From Paratrimastix pyriformis (Eukaryota > Preaxostyla > Paratrimastigidae): a stretch of DNA of 27,082 nt. Shown one piece after another: positions 1-9,423 of the stretch. A program made the translations under genes and the position numbers. The notes beneath the pieces were generated by a model that saw only the letters and a list, made by a program, of their open reading frames with translations, did no database searches and was not told the DNA's origin. Numbering within the stretch: the stretch's first letter is position 1; every line of letters starts with the position of its first letter. The stretch covers positions 1 to 27,082 of the forward strand of contig JAPMOS010000334.1 in NCBI GenBank assembly GCA_027972325.1, written 5' to 3'.

Positions 1-2475
1 TTCAATATCTGTTCGTTATCATTGAAAAATCCCTCCTCGAATACCCTTCTCAATAAACAAATGCATGTCCATTTGTGTGTCATTAAATAAGTCTAACTCC
101 ACCTTCGAACGCTTCAGTGCCGCATCCCATGACATTGCTGGTAATGACACGTAACATACCGGATCGAGCCCGTAATTTTTTATACACATGCTACGAAACT
201 TTTCGAAGACATCTGCTAATAGTAACACATCAGTTTTAAGGTATATGTCATGATAATCACCTAACGTTTCACATTCAAATGTGTTCCATACTGTCTGTGC
301 ATGTGCATAATCTTCATCAGATATGGCTTTATCGTTTAGTTTACTGTAAAATGCTTCCTTTGGTGGCAATTCAGTCTCATCGAACTTCTCCATTGTGTTC
401 AAATAGTCATATGGATAAACACCCTTCTGGCATAAAAGTTTCAGGTTCTCTTCACTGATTCCTTCCCAATCTGCTTTTGTTCTGATAAAATCATCGTAGT
501 TGTTCTTCCCTAAGTTCTCTGATAATTTATCCAATGATTCTGTCATGAATGCAAAACTGTCTTTGAACTCTATATTTCCATCCATCGAGAACGACAGATA
601 CTTCTCTTCAGTCAATGCTAAGCATGTAATTTTCTCACTAAAGTTCCCTATTTCTTGCATTAAGAGGTGAGAATCATAACCCTTTAGATTGTGAAAGAAA
701 ACTGGTACCTTGTAATTCTTCAGACTGAATAATAAGTTACATCCATTATGTGCTGCCCCTCGATATTCACCCGTAATATGATCATGGTCTCTCACTTTAT
801 CTGATTCATCTTCAATCTCTCGTCCACAAATATGACACACAGTGGCTTTATCAAACTCTTTTTGTTGTTCCTTCGATAAGTTCATCTCACAGTTCCTTTT
901 GACTATCTTCAGTATCGTTTTACGCTCTTCGATGATGGATTTTAAGAAATGCTCAACTGCTCCTTCACCACGATACAATTGTATTGGTCTCTCAAACTCT
1001 GGATAATTACTGACAACTTTGTATGCATATGAACACACATTATGGTGCTGATATGCTGCTTTTATTTTTTTCTCATCGTCATCATCATCAATTGGTGTTG
1101 TGAGTGCTTCGAAATCTGCATAAATCGCAAAAGGTTGCTTCACTGATTTTGATATATGCTTGAATTCGACATGAGCATCTTCTTCTATTGGTAACCATGC
1201 TTGACAACATTCATGCTCATAGCACACTGGTTTATGCCTTTGCAACAGGCTTTCATTCCAAAATCCATGCATACAGTTCAGACAAAAATACTTTTTTCCA
1301 TTGTGACTGTTCTGGCTTGAACTTAAGAGACGAGACAAATCTTTAATCAACACATAATGTGAGTTGGTTTCTGTCTTCTCACATCCTTCTCCTTTCATCA
1401 CCTCTGTATTCTCATCGAGCTCTGTTATACGTAGCATATTGACTACTGTTTTAGCCGTATTCCAAATTGGTGAGACATACAATGGATTGAAGACAACTGA
1501 TGTCTTCTTCTCCTTCTTAACCTTTTTTGTTGTGATATGATGCTCGATCACATTGATGGCTATGTTATTTTTAGCTTCAAATCGTGGTATACTGTCAATT
1601 TCCATTGGAAAATGAATGCCCTTAAAGTCGAGCTCATTGTCATACTTCATGTATTGCTTCACTCTCTCCGGATGCACATCAACTGGATGCAATGTTGCTA
1701 AAACACTCCATTTAAAACACTCATTGTCATCATTCTGAATATTTATCAATGCTTTCTTCTGGTTCAATACCTCTGGTAATTCAATGTAACTGCTTCCACG
1801 CATTGGCTTGTATGAGGCTACATTCAAAAACACATTCTCAATACGTTTTAGGACCCATGCACTTCCATTGTTAACAAAATTGTCCACGAGCTCTTGGATT
1901 CTCGACACTGCATTCCCAATTCCTTCTTCAATGTCTTTCTTACCGAGAATTCGAATGCTGCCTGATGAAAAGTGTCCATACATTGACTTGTCTTCTTTGG
2001 TGAACTGACATTTCAACACGATGTTCAGTTTGAACTGTCCTCCCTTCATCTCTTCATATAATATCTTTTTTATCATTCCTTCAGTGTCCACAAAACACCT
2101 CTCGACACTTTGTTTGTAGTCAGTTGCCTCGATCTTTCCATGGTTCATAATAGAATAGTTCTTCATGAAACCTTTCATAGCTTTTTTGCATTCTACCACT
2201 TCATATTGTGCTATTTTTCCAAACTCATCTTCGACGTTTTCTGCTCCTTTTGTTGATAAGGCATCTACATCAATAACTTCTTCTTGTGCAATCTTCACTT
2301 CTTTCTTTTCTTTCTTTTCCTTCTTTTCCTGTTTTGGTGACGTTGCCTGCCGTTTATTTATGTATTCTTCGAACAACTTCTTCGCCTCTTCATCTGAGAG
2401 TCCATCAAATGCAACAAATGGATTTGCGGTTTTAGTTGTCATGTCTATAGTAGTGTGAGATAAAATTTTTTTCAT
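1..2475 (-). pseudogene. PolB: Polinton protein-primed DNA polymerase B, N-terminal and exonuclease part
   Basis: About 818 residues read on the minus strand from an ATG at 2475. Seen: a Lys/Glu-rich stretch near residues 48-60; a C/H-rich finger (CLNC then H and C) around 398-420; exonuclease motif I (YADFEA, near 450); a Cys/His module with CHICG and DHDHITGEYRG (about 545-578) resembling recombination endonuclease VII; exonuclease II (HNLKGYDSHLL, near 595); exonuclease III (YLKTDVLLLADVF, near 745); then FIEKGIRGG, which in this family precedes the palm. The palm is not in this window. The family replicates the element with a protein primer. The gene is divergent from the integrase across about 70 bases. 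The copy is incomplete here and broken. Confidence 0.9.
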
Positions 2476-2544
2476 AATATTTTATTAATCTATAAATTTA
2501 AGGTTTCTCTAAGTCACTTTTAATTTTATAACTTCATTATACTA

Positions 2545-3579
2545 ATGGAAAAGACCATTCAAAATGCTTATAGCAATCCTAAAACGGGCTTTGTTTCTGC
2601 TCCTAAATTGTATCGAAAACTCAAACAAGATGACAAGAAAATCACCTTAGATGCTGTCCAAAACGTGCTAAATAAGACACCTGATTATCAAATCATGAAA
2701 GAAGATAGAAAACCCAAAAAGTTCAACACGATTGTGGCTCATACTGCTCTCGCATGTGTTCAGATGGATATCATCATCTATGATCGTTTTAAGACGAGAA
2801 CTGGATTCGAGAACATCCTCTGTGTTATTGATGTGTACTCTCGTTATGCTGCCTGTCGTCCACTTAAAACAAGAAAGCCCACTGAGGTTCTCAAAGCAAT
2901 TAAAAGTATCTTCCATGATGACTTAAAAGGTACTCCTGAAAACATCAACTGTGACAATGAATTCCAAGCTAAACAATATGTCAAATGGATGACTGATAAT
3001 CATGTTGTGGCTCATTTCAGTGACCCTGAAGAAATCAATAAGAATAGTATTGTTGAACGATTCAATCGTACAATTGCTCTCAAACTACAACGTTGGCGTC
3101 TCTCTTCTGGTGACTCCGATTGGACTAAAGTTCTTCCTGATTTGGTATCTTCTTACAACAATGATTACCACAGAACCATTAAAGCAACACCTTATAATGT
3201 GTTCAACAACCATGATACAAACAAACAATCAGTCACTCAAATAGAACGTATTTATAATATTGGTGACCATGTTCGTGCTGTTCGAAAGCTCAAAGCATTC
3301 GCTAAAGGTGATGAAGTAAAGTATTCTCTCGCTGTCTATATCATTGACTCATTCGATGGTAAAAAGTATGTTCTCAAGAACCTGAAGTCTGGAGAACTGT
3401 TGAAAAAACACTACAAACAATATGAGTTGAAGAAGGTTGGTGAAATCATCGAGAAGGAGAGCACTGAAAAAGCTGTCAAGAAGATTGATGACACAAAGAA
3501 GAAAAGACTCGTCAAACGAAGACTGACTCGAGAAGGTATTGACACAGATAATATAATGCATGATATGAAGCTCCGTTAA
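2545..3579 (+). CDS. INT: Polinton retroviral-type integrase
   Basis: 344 residues, ATG at 2545, apparently whole. The DDE catalytic triad is visible as D75 (QMDIIIYD), D137 (NCDNEF) and E171 (SIVERFNRT), with D-E spacing near the retroviral value. The tail has an SH3/chromo-like segment (IGDHVRAVRK to KHYKQYELKK, about residues 238-300) and then a Lys/Arg-rich end. Polinton integrases insert the element into host DNA. I see no clear HHCC zinc finger at the N-terminus, unlike many relatives. It is read away from the polymerase gene, with a shared A+T-rich spacer at 2476-2544. Its stop overlaps the stop of a small minus-strand gene by a few bases. Confidence 0.93.
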   Translation: MEKTIQNAYSNPKTGFVSAPKLYRKLKQDDKKITLDAVQNVLNKTPDYQIMKEDRKPKKFNTIVAHTALACVQMDIIIYDRFKTRTGFENILCVIDVYSRYAACRPLKTRKPTEVLKAIKSIFHDDLKGTPENINCDNEFQAKQYVKWMTDNHVVAHFSDPEEINKNSIVERFNRTIALKLQRWRLSSGDSDWTKVLPDLVSSYNNDYHRTIKATPYNVFNNHDTNKQSVTQIERIYNIGDHVRAVRKLKAFAKGDEVKYSLAVYIIDSFDGKKYVLKNLKSGELLKKHYKQYELKKVGEIIEKESTEKAVKKIDDTKKKRLVKRRLTREGIDTDNIMHDMKLR

Positions 3580-3746
3580 TGGAAATATTCATTTTCATAC
3601 ACTATTGTTGTGGAATCGTCACTCTCATCTCCTTTCTTCTTAGTTATTGTAACAGTGAAATATTCATCACCATGAAGCTTAATCAACTCCTGTAGGAGTT
3701 CAAATAGCGCCCTATCAATCTTAACTGGATGCTTATCACAATTCAT
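3576..3746 (-). CDS. small 56-residue protein, homologous to the small gene at 25556-25768
   Basis: An ATG at 3746 opens 56 codons ending in TAA at 3576-3578. The stop lies within the integrase stop, so the two genes are tail to tail. The peptide reads MNCDKHPVKIDR..., then HGDEYF, TKKK and IVYENEYF. The gene at 25556-25768 shares the pattern V.IDR, HG.EYF, KK and IVY.N, which supports both as real genes. The start codon lies 2 bases after a TATATAGA box on the minus strand (3749-3756). No known domain is recognised. Its position next to replication genes in both segments suggests an accessory role, but this is inference. Confidence 0.72.
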   Translation of the reverse strand: MNCDKHPVKIDRALFELLQELIKLHGDEYFTVTITKKKGDESDDSTTIVYENEYFH

Positions 3747-3748
3747 TC

Positions 3749-3756
3749 TCTATATA
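3749..3756 (-). promoter_or_regulatory. TATATAGA box before the small gene
   Basis: TATATAGA on the minus strand, 2 bases before the ATG at 3746. The same box precedes most genes of the right segment. The short distance suggests an initiator with a very short leader rather than a TATA box. Confidence 0.45.
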
Positions 3757-4291
3757 CTAACTATAGATAATTATTTTTTCTTCAAATACCTTTACATGTT
3801 AATCAACTGCTATCACTCATTCACTATTTCATTGAGTTAGCCCCAGTAGCTCATTGAATTATCATCTTAAAACACTCAGAGCTCAAATGATGAAACGCTG
3901 TTTTTTATCTCTTTGAAATAGAAGGTAAATCTGATTGATTTCTCTTTCAATTCATGTCAAAGCTGAGTAAATTTTCGCTTTAAAGGGCTCGGTGCTGAAA
4001 TCAAATTTCATATTGTTTTATCATTTTGTCATACTTTTCCATTTTCTTAGAATCAATTATTTGAGCTGATTCAATCAAAAAGAATGCATCATTTACTTAA
4101 GATTGATGCATTATTTAATGATCACTTTTGAAAAGCACTTTTGTCACAATTTTATTTTGAATGAAGAGATAAGCTGTTTCTGATTGAATTCTCTTTCGTT
4201 TGATGCTTAAGATGATTGAATTGTTTGATTTGACAAAAATGGCAAAATAATTTCTGGGACAAAAAATGGAAAAAAATTGAAAATGCATGGA
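3757..4291. other. gene-free A+T-rich tail with degenerate repeats
   Basis: No coding frame is supported here. Words such as GATGCTTAA, AGCTGATT and AATGCATC recur and match parts of the 127-bp unit that follows, so this looks like older, diverged copies of the same repeat. It may be the subterminal region of the Polinton, but I cannot show a terminal inverted repeat inside the window. Confidence 0.5.
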
Positions 4292-4570
4292 GAATTCGCT
4301 TTTTGCCTCTAATTTCGTTTGTAGCTCGAATGAATTGATGCTTAAATCATTCCAAGCTGATTAAAATAAAATGCTCGTTTTACTTAAAAAACATTGAGAA
4401 AAAAGATTTTGCTCTGAAGAATTCGATTTTTGCCTCAAATAACGTTTGTAGCTCGAGAAAATGAATGCTTAAATCATTCAAAGCTGATAAAATAAAATGC
4501 TCCTTTTCAATAAAATAGAATGAGGAAAAAAGATTTTGTTCTGAAGAAATCGATTTTTGCCTCAAATAAC
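4292..4570. repeat. 127-bp tandem repeat, about 2.2 copies
   Basis: Units start at 4292, 4419 and 4546, a constant 127-base period. Each opens with GAATTCG or GAAATCG followed by TTTTTGCCTC, then CGTTTGTAGCTCGA, ATGCTTAAATCATTC, AAGCTGAT and AAAATAAAATGCTC. The third copy stops after about 25 bases, at the start of the LINE block, so the block probably interrupted the array. Confidence 0.85.
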
Positions 4571-5169
4571 AACGCAAGCGTGAAAAATTGTGTGTGAAAA
4601 TCGATTGTCTCAGAACTCTCCTTTTATAACTACTGAGCAATCCTTGGACTACGGCCCCAAGCTGGCGCCGTGGGACCCGTCCCGCGCGTGCCCCAAGACG
4701 AAGGTGCGCCGCCCCGACATCTCCTTCACCTTCGTCTCCGGAGGGGTGCACTACCTCGACCTGGTAGTGGCCGAGCCCCTGGCCGTCTCCCACTCCGCCG
4801 CCGCCGCCCGAGGAGACGTGCCGAGCCAGGCCGAGGCACAGAAGGAGACCGAGTACAAGGAATGGTGCGCGAAGAACCCGGGCAACCTCTGGCCCTTCGG
4901 CATCACGGTGGTCGCTCAGCTTGGCCCCAAGGCCGAGAAGTTCTTCCACCTGGTGGGCGAGGCGCACCGCAAGGCCGAGCGGACCTTCAACCGCTCCTTC
5001 TGGCTGGCTCGCATTGCCGCCACGCTGGCCCGCTGGGGTGCGGCGCTCGAGGAGACCTGGGCCCAGGCCGCCACCGCCCACCACAAGAGCACGGGCCTGG
5101 CATGCTTCAACGTGGCTCTCGACCAGTACAAGATGGAGAGCGACCCCAACGCCAAGATGGGCTAAAACG
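4571..5169 (+). mobile_element. 5'-truncated LINE 3' end with restriction-like endonuclease domain
   Basis: G+C-rich coding fragment on the plus strand (open from 4590, recognisable from about 4650), ending in TAA at 5163-5165. It has RRPDISF..., thirteen residues, then D (HYLDLVV), followed by KETEYKEW. This fits the (K/R)PD-X12-14-D...K signature of the PD-(D/E)XK restriction-like endonuclease at the C-terminus of R2/NeSL-type LINEs. The conserved stretch WPFGITVVAQLGPKAEKFF supports a LINE C-terminal domain. No reverse transcriptase is present, as expected from 5' truncation on insertion. The exact left junction is uncertain. It faces the other LINE 3' end to 3' end. Confidence 0.7.
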
Positions 5170-5196
5170 GTGTGTGTGTGTGTGTGTGTGTGTGTG
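5170..5196. repeat. (GT)n microsatellite, (AC)n tail of the minus-strand LINE
   Basis: An uninterrupted run of about 13 GT units. It sits just after the stop of the plus-strand fragment and just at the 3' end of the minus-strand LINE. The nested related element also ends in a short (AC)5, so I read this as the LINE's 3' tail. Confidence 0.8.
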
Positions 5197-5359
5197 ATAC
5201 TTCCCGGCTTACGCCGAGTCCGTTATCGGGCCGAAGCCCGCGGGTAACATAGACCTCCCGGTCCGCCCTCCCCGCGAGACAAGCTCGCAAGAAGGAACGC
5301 CCCAAGTGGTCCATGGGTCGGCTCGCGCCCACAAGGGGCGGTCACCGCCGACACTCGGA
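5197..5359 (-). other. LINE 3' UTR with two tetraloop hairpins
   Basis: Read on the minus strand, CGGGC-TTCG-GCCCG (5227-5240) is followed by CGGC-GTAA-GCCG (5205-5216) and then the AC tail. cUUCGg and GNRA (GUAA) are the two most stable tetraloop classes. The UUCG stem has a covarying counterpart at 10352-10365. LINE 3' UTR stem-loops are known to be bound by the reverse transcriptase during target-primed reverse transcription. That role here is inferred. Confidence 0.7.
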
Positions 5360-5860
5360 CTACGTCCCTTCGTCCATCCCTTCCTCGTTCTTCTCGTTCT
5401 TCTTCCGTTGCTTGATCGCTACAAGCATAGTTCTCCGCAGTCCACCCAGTTCGCTCCCAATCTCCTTCTGGGTCTCTTCATCCACAATCCCCAGCTCTGC
5501 TGCCAGTCTGCAGTCATTCGCGTAGATTTCCCTAAGCCCGCACCGTCTTCGCAGTCTCCCAGCAACTTTCTTCACCACACCTTCTGAAATCCCCCTCCAG
5601 TTATAGAGCACTTCGCCCTCCTTCGGACGCCCCTCATAGTCAGCCTCCACTCTTCGCGCTCCCGCCTCCTTTCGCAACATGTTCTCCAATGCCCACAAGG
5701 GGCTGGGTCCATCGGGAATCTCTCTCGGGCCCGCTGGTTCTCGAAGAGCAGAATGCCCACGTCAAACGGGGCCTTCCCCACCTTTCTCCCCGTCCGCCAG
5801 AAGCTCGGCAGCCAGAAGCTGAAGCCCCTTCCTCAATGATAAACAGCTCCTTCAGTTGCA
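5360..5860 (-). pseudogene. LINE ORF2 C-terminal end
   Basis: The last coding part of ORF2, ending with a stop at 5360 on the minus strand. The terminal 112 residues (from 5698) are charged and helical (VVKKVAGRLRRR..., IYANDCRLAAELGIVDEE, then KQRKKNEKNEEG). The piece just before it (about 5640-5860) carries MQLKELFIIEEGASASG in another frame, so a frameshift separates them. No known family is recognised for this tail. Confidence 0.55.
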
Positions 5861-6370
5861 TGTCCCCCTCAGCGCCAAACCGACTCCGTGCTGCGCCTTC
5901 ATTCCCTGCACCGGCCGCGTCCGGTTTGGCTTACCCACTCCGTACGGGACTATCGCGATACATCGGAAGGCTCTCTTCCCAGCTCTACCAATTGGGCTCT
6001 CCGCCCAATCACCAATTGCCGTAAATAACCGGTCCATCTCCTCCTGTGGGTTGTATTCGGGGTTGGCAAAGATGAGGAGGTCGCGATTCTCCTTAAACAA
6101 CCCGTAGCCATCCAGTCTTCCACCCAAAACCAGTCATCCTTGCTGGGCGTTCTGAATTCAGGAAGCTCAAATCGGCATTCCCAGGATGCGAGAATGCCAT
6201 CGTTGTCAAACTGCCTGCTTGTCTGAGCAGAGGACACCACGTGGGGTCGTCCACTGGTTTCGCAGGGTGCTCTTGTGGGTCTGCCCTTCTGCCATCTCCG
6301 TACTCATCCCATCCACATATCGATCGCAGAGGTTCGCCACTTCTGTGGTGAACATTTCCCAAGCTGTCCC
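5850..6370 (-). pseudogene. LINE ORF2 extra domain, possibly methyltransferase-like
   Basis: Two overlapping minus-strand frames carry one domain: DGILASWECRFELPEF and WFWVEDWMATG (about 6115-6210), then LLIFANPEYNPQEEMDRLF, IGDWAE and FRCIAIVPYG (about 5900-6110). A hydrophobic strand followed by NPEY resembles motif IV ((D/N)PP(Y/F)) of amino-methyltransferases such as phage-type Dam proteins, and IAIVP resembles the next strand. The second proline is replaced by Glu, and no SAM-binding motif I is evident. Retroelement methyltransferases are known in DIRS elements. The assignment is weak, and it may instead be an unnamed LINE C-terminal domain. Confidence 0.35.
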
Positions 6371-6756
6371 AGGTTCGGGCGCGGTACCAGCGCCCCGCGA
6401 TCGCTCGATGAGCTCCCAGAGTCTGTCCATCGCTATTTGCTTACCTCTCACCTGCACACTTTGACCCATAGGCTCCACCCATTTTTCTTGGAGCAATTGT
6501 TCTGCATCTTCTGCTCCTTCCCCTTGTCCAGCCACGCGATCAGTTTGATCGCATTGGCACCACTCCACCTTTCAGCGACACTGCCCATCATAGCCGGGCA
6601 TTCAAAACCAAATGGTTCGTATAGTCTCTCGCCCCACCAACATTTCCCATCCCCCTTCACCATTGATGTAGAATCTGATGTTGGCCGTGATGTACCGCTG
6701 CAAGATTGCCATCATGGCCAGTCTGCCCGACATTTCGCATCTCATGGTCTGCGTAT

Positions 6757-7436
6757 TTATTCCGCCATTTCCCGTCTGAGCATTGATGACCACCAGTGCG
6801 TTCTTGCGTTTCCGGGCCGCCCTGGAGATGCGTCCGCGGCGGCTGAAGGACTGGAGGCTTGTGCGAAAGTCTCCTCCACCTCCTCCCCGTCGCATTGGTG
6901 AACCAACCGAAAACCCCAGGTCCGTTCCTGTTGCACCTTGCCTATGTCCTGTTTGATGCTTTGCCCGGCAATCTTGTCTGCCAATCTGTTCCCCTCCGCA
7001 TCCAGCGATGCCCCTGTCTCCTGGTGCCCCTTCACCCACACCAGCCGGACACCCCCTGTGCTCCTTCAGAATTCGCTGTCCCCTTCGGGAGGCCCTCGGC
7101 CTTCGACTCGATCAGGTCCGTCGGTGTCCAGTCGTCCTTCATCAGCCTCTCCACCCATCCCTTTGCCACCTTACTGTCCGTTCCATTCCATTGTTTGCCA
7201 TTCCTTCCATTCCCTTCTGTTCCACTCCACCATTTTGCTCCTTCTTCTTGTCCACTACCATCTGTCCACCACTTCCACCTCCACCCTCCACCCTCCACCA
7301 CCCCACTCTCCATCCATCTTCTTCCATTCTGGTCCATTCCCCCTCCACCCCCCCTCTTCTTGTCGCTTCCAACATGCATCCCTCCGTTTCGCCATCCCCT
7401 TGCTCGTCGGGCTTCCCTTTCTTGGCGGCCTCCCAC
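6757..7436 (-). pseudogene. LINE ORF2 RNase H-like domain
   Basis: On the minus strand, WWTDGSGQEEG (about 7250) resembles the first RNase H motif. TDSKVAKG (about 7190) resembles the third-aspartate motif, and WVKGHQETGASLDAEGNRLAD (about 7035-6975) matches the GHxGxxxNxxAD motif with its catalytic His and Asp. The distance between the first two motifs is shorter than usual and the Glu motif is not clear, so the domain is compact or eroded. A frame change separates the last motif from the earlier ones. It would degrade the RNA strand of the RNA:DNA hybrid. Confidence 0.65.
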
Positions 7437-7608
7437 CCCGGCTCCCCGCTTCGGCGTTTCCTGTTCTTCGCCACGACCAGCTTTCCTCCCTCAGCTTGGC
7501 TTGTCTCATCTTCCTCCTCCGGGTCCTGGGATCCCGTGATCCTTCCACCATCCCTCTCCCTGTCCCCCCTCCTCCTTCCTTCCTCCACTTCCCCTCGGAT
7601 CCCCTCCA

Positions 7609-9423
7609 TTATTCCTTCCCCCACTCCTTGATCCCTACCATCGTGCCCTTCCACTGAAACCTACCGCCCACAATCAGGTCAGCCACACTCCTGATGCCCC
7701 TCTTCATGAGTGTCTGCCTATGCCGCTTGGTGATTTTGCATGGCTCTGCCAGCTCCTCCAGTGTTGTCGGCATTCCCCATTCCGCTTCCTTTTCAATACT
7801 TCCCCATCCCTCACGATGGCCAACCCCTTCTTGTGCAAGATCCTCAACATCCCCGACACCACCCCGGCATCTTCTCCTTCGCGTGCAGTCTGACCCACTT
7901 CCGGGGTTGTCCAGCAGCGGCTCACTCGTCGTCCACAACTTTTGCAGCAGGGCTATCTCTTCACGGAGCATCACGCCGCACCCTTGTTGGTCTGCCACCC
8001 TGCCCAGCAGTTGCGTGAGCACCATCATGTCGTGCACATCCACCGGGTCCTTGAGACCCATCCCACCCTCATCCTCCGGGAAGAAGAGCACCTCCGCCGG
8101 GTCGCATTTCCCCAAGCACCCACCAATCTCCCGAAATACTCGCGCATAGCGCTGTTGAAGAATCTCAAGGTCCTTCTGCGGCATGGGGCACTGCCTCGCC
8201 GTATATTGTAGGCACGTCGACACGCACTCGTTGATCATCTGCACCATCAACCTCGGTGGGACCTTCTTGTCCATCAGCCTGTGCAACCTCCCACACATTT
8301 TCTGGATGACCTTCTCCGTGTTGATCTTCATGTTCATCTCCTCGTCTATCCAAATTCCCAGGTACCGGATGGCCCCACCCTTCTGCTGGACCTTGATGAC
8401 TCGACCCTCACCCAGGTCCAGGTCCGTCTTGCTCTTCACCCCCACACAGGTAGTCACACTTGGTCCACGACAGCTGCATACCCGCCTCCTCCACCTTCCG
8501 TCTCACTGTGTTGACCAACCGTACCATCTGCTCCTTGGTTCGAGTGACCAGCATCACATCGTCAGCAAAGGCAAGGACTTTCACCTTCCTTCCACTATCC
8601 AGGATATACCCACCTTCCTGCTTTCGCACCTCTGCCAGCACTTCCTCCATGAATGGGATAAATAGCAGACATGAAAGCGGGTCCCCTGACTAATGCCTCT
8701 CTCTATCTCATAGCTCTCCGTCAGCCCGAAACCCGTAATGACTTTGGCCTTCCCTCCCCTCGTACAGACTATCCACATACCTGATGAATGCCTCCTCAAC
8801 CCCATCCGTCTCAACCCCTCCTCAGTGCGTCCATGTCCACTGTATCATAGGCCTTTTGATATCTAACGAGCACATGTGGAATTCCCTGCCTCCCATAATT
8901 TTCGAGTCAGTGAGCACTCCCATAATTTCTGCAATTGGGGTCTCAATCCTTCTCCCTCTCAGAAACCCAAACTGCTCCTCCCCAAACACATTCTTCTGTA
9001 CGCACCATTCTTGGAACCGCGACGCCACCACCACTTGCAGCCCCTTCAAAAGACCTGTATCAAAGTGATTGGCCTTCTGCCTGCAGGGTCACCAGGGTGT
9101 TCTGTCTGCGACTTCGTGGCCATGAACACCGAACTGACCTTGAGCTCCTGCGGCACTTCACTCCGCTCCAACATCTCATTGTATCTCCTCCCCAACCACT
9201 CTTTGATCTCTTCCCCACAGGCATGGATCATCTCTGCCGTCACTCCATCCGGGCCCGCCGCCTTACCATCGGGGAGCGCCCCCAGGATTGTCTCAACATC
9301 ATGCGTTGTGAGGGGGCCATGATCACCCTCCCTTCTTCCTGCGGCCTTCCTTCTGGCACCCGCCCCACCCTCGGGCCCACCGGCAACACCCTCCTTGCCA
9401 GGTCCGCCATGAAGTTCCTCCAT
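7609..9423 (-). pseudogene. LINE ORF2 reverse transcriptase domain
   Basis: Spread over five minus-strand frames. Seen in order: GKAAGPDGVTAEMI (about 9265), RRPITLIQ (9075), EEQFGFLRGRR (8980), motif A SLDIKR then AYDTVD in the next frame (8850), motif B ERGISQG (8705), motif C VLAFADDVMLVT with the catalytic DD pair (about 8560), motif D GMQLSWTKCDYL and motif E IRYLGIWID (about 8365), followed by about 230 residues of thumb and linker. Frameshifts near 9050, 8845, 8690 and 8450 mean no active enzyme can be made. The stretch 7440-7650 after it is strongly purine-rich on the coding strand and Gly/Arg/Trp-rich, with little recognisable content. Confidence 0.93.

Larger units (their letters stand above)
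1..4570. mobile_element. Polinton/Maverick segment (left), entering from outside the window
   Basis: A+T-rich segment with protein-primed polymerase B, a retroviral-type integrase and a small gene, the usual Polinton replication and integration set. The left boundary lies outside the window. The right boundary is put where the A+T-rich tandem repeats stop and G+C-rich LINE sequence begins, so it is good to some tens of bases. No capsid genes are present on this side. The integrase looks whole, while the polymerase is only partly present and is interrupted close to the window edge. Long surviving frames suggest a fairly young fossil. It could be a separate element or one arm of a larger element that also includes the right segment. 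Confidence 0.85.

Noticed and set aside
3757-4570. A further small gene in the Polinton tail
   Set aside because: No frame longer than a few dozen codons with protein-like composition. Repeats explain the sequence.
4380-5084. A 234-residue minus-strand frame across the left LINE edge
   Set aside because: It crosses the junction between A+T-rich repeats and the plus-strand endonuclease fragment, so it is a shadow frame.
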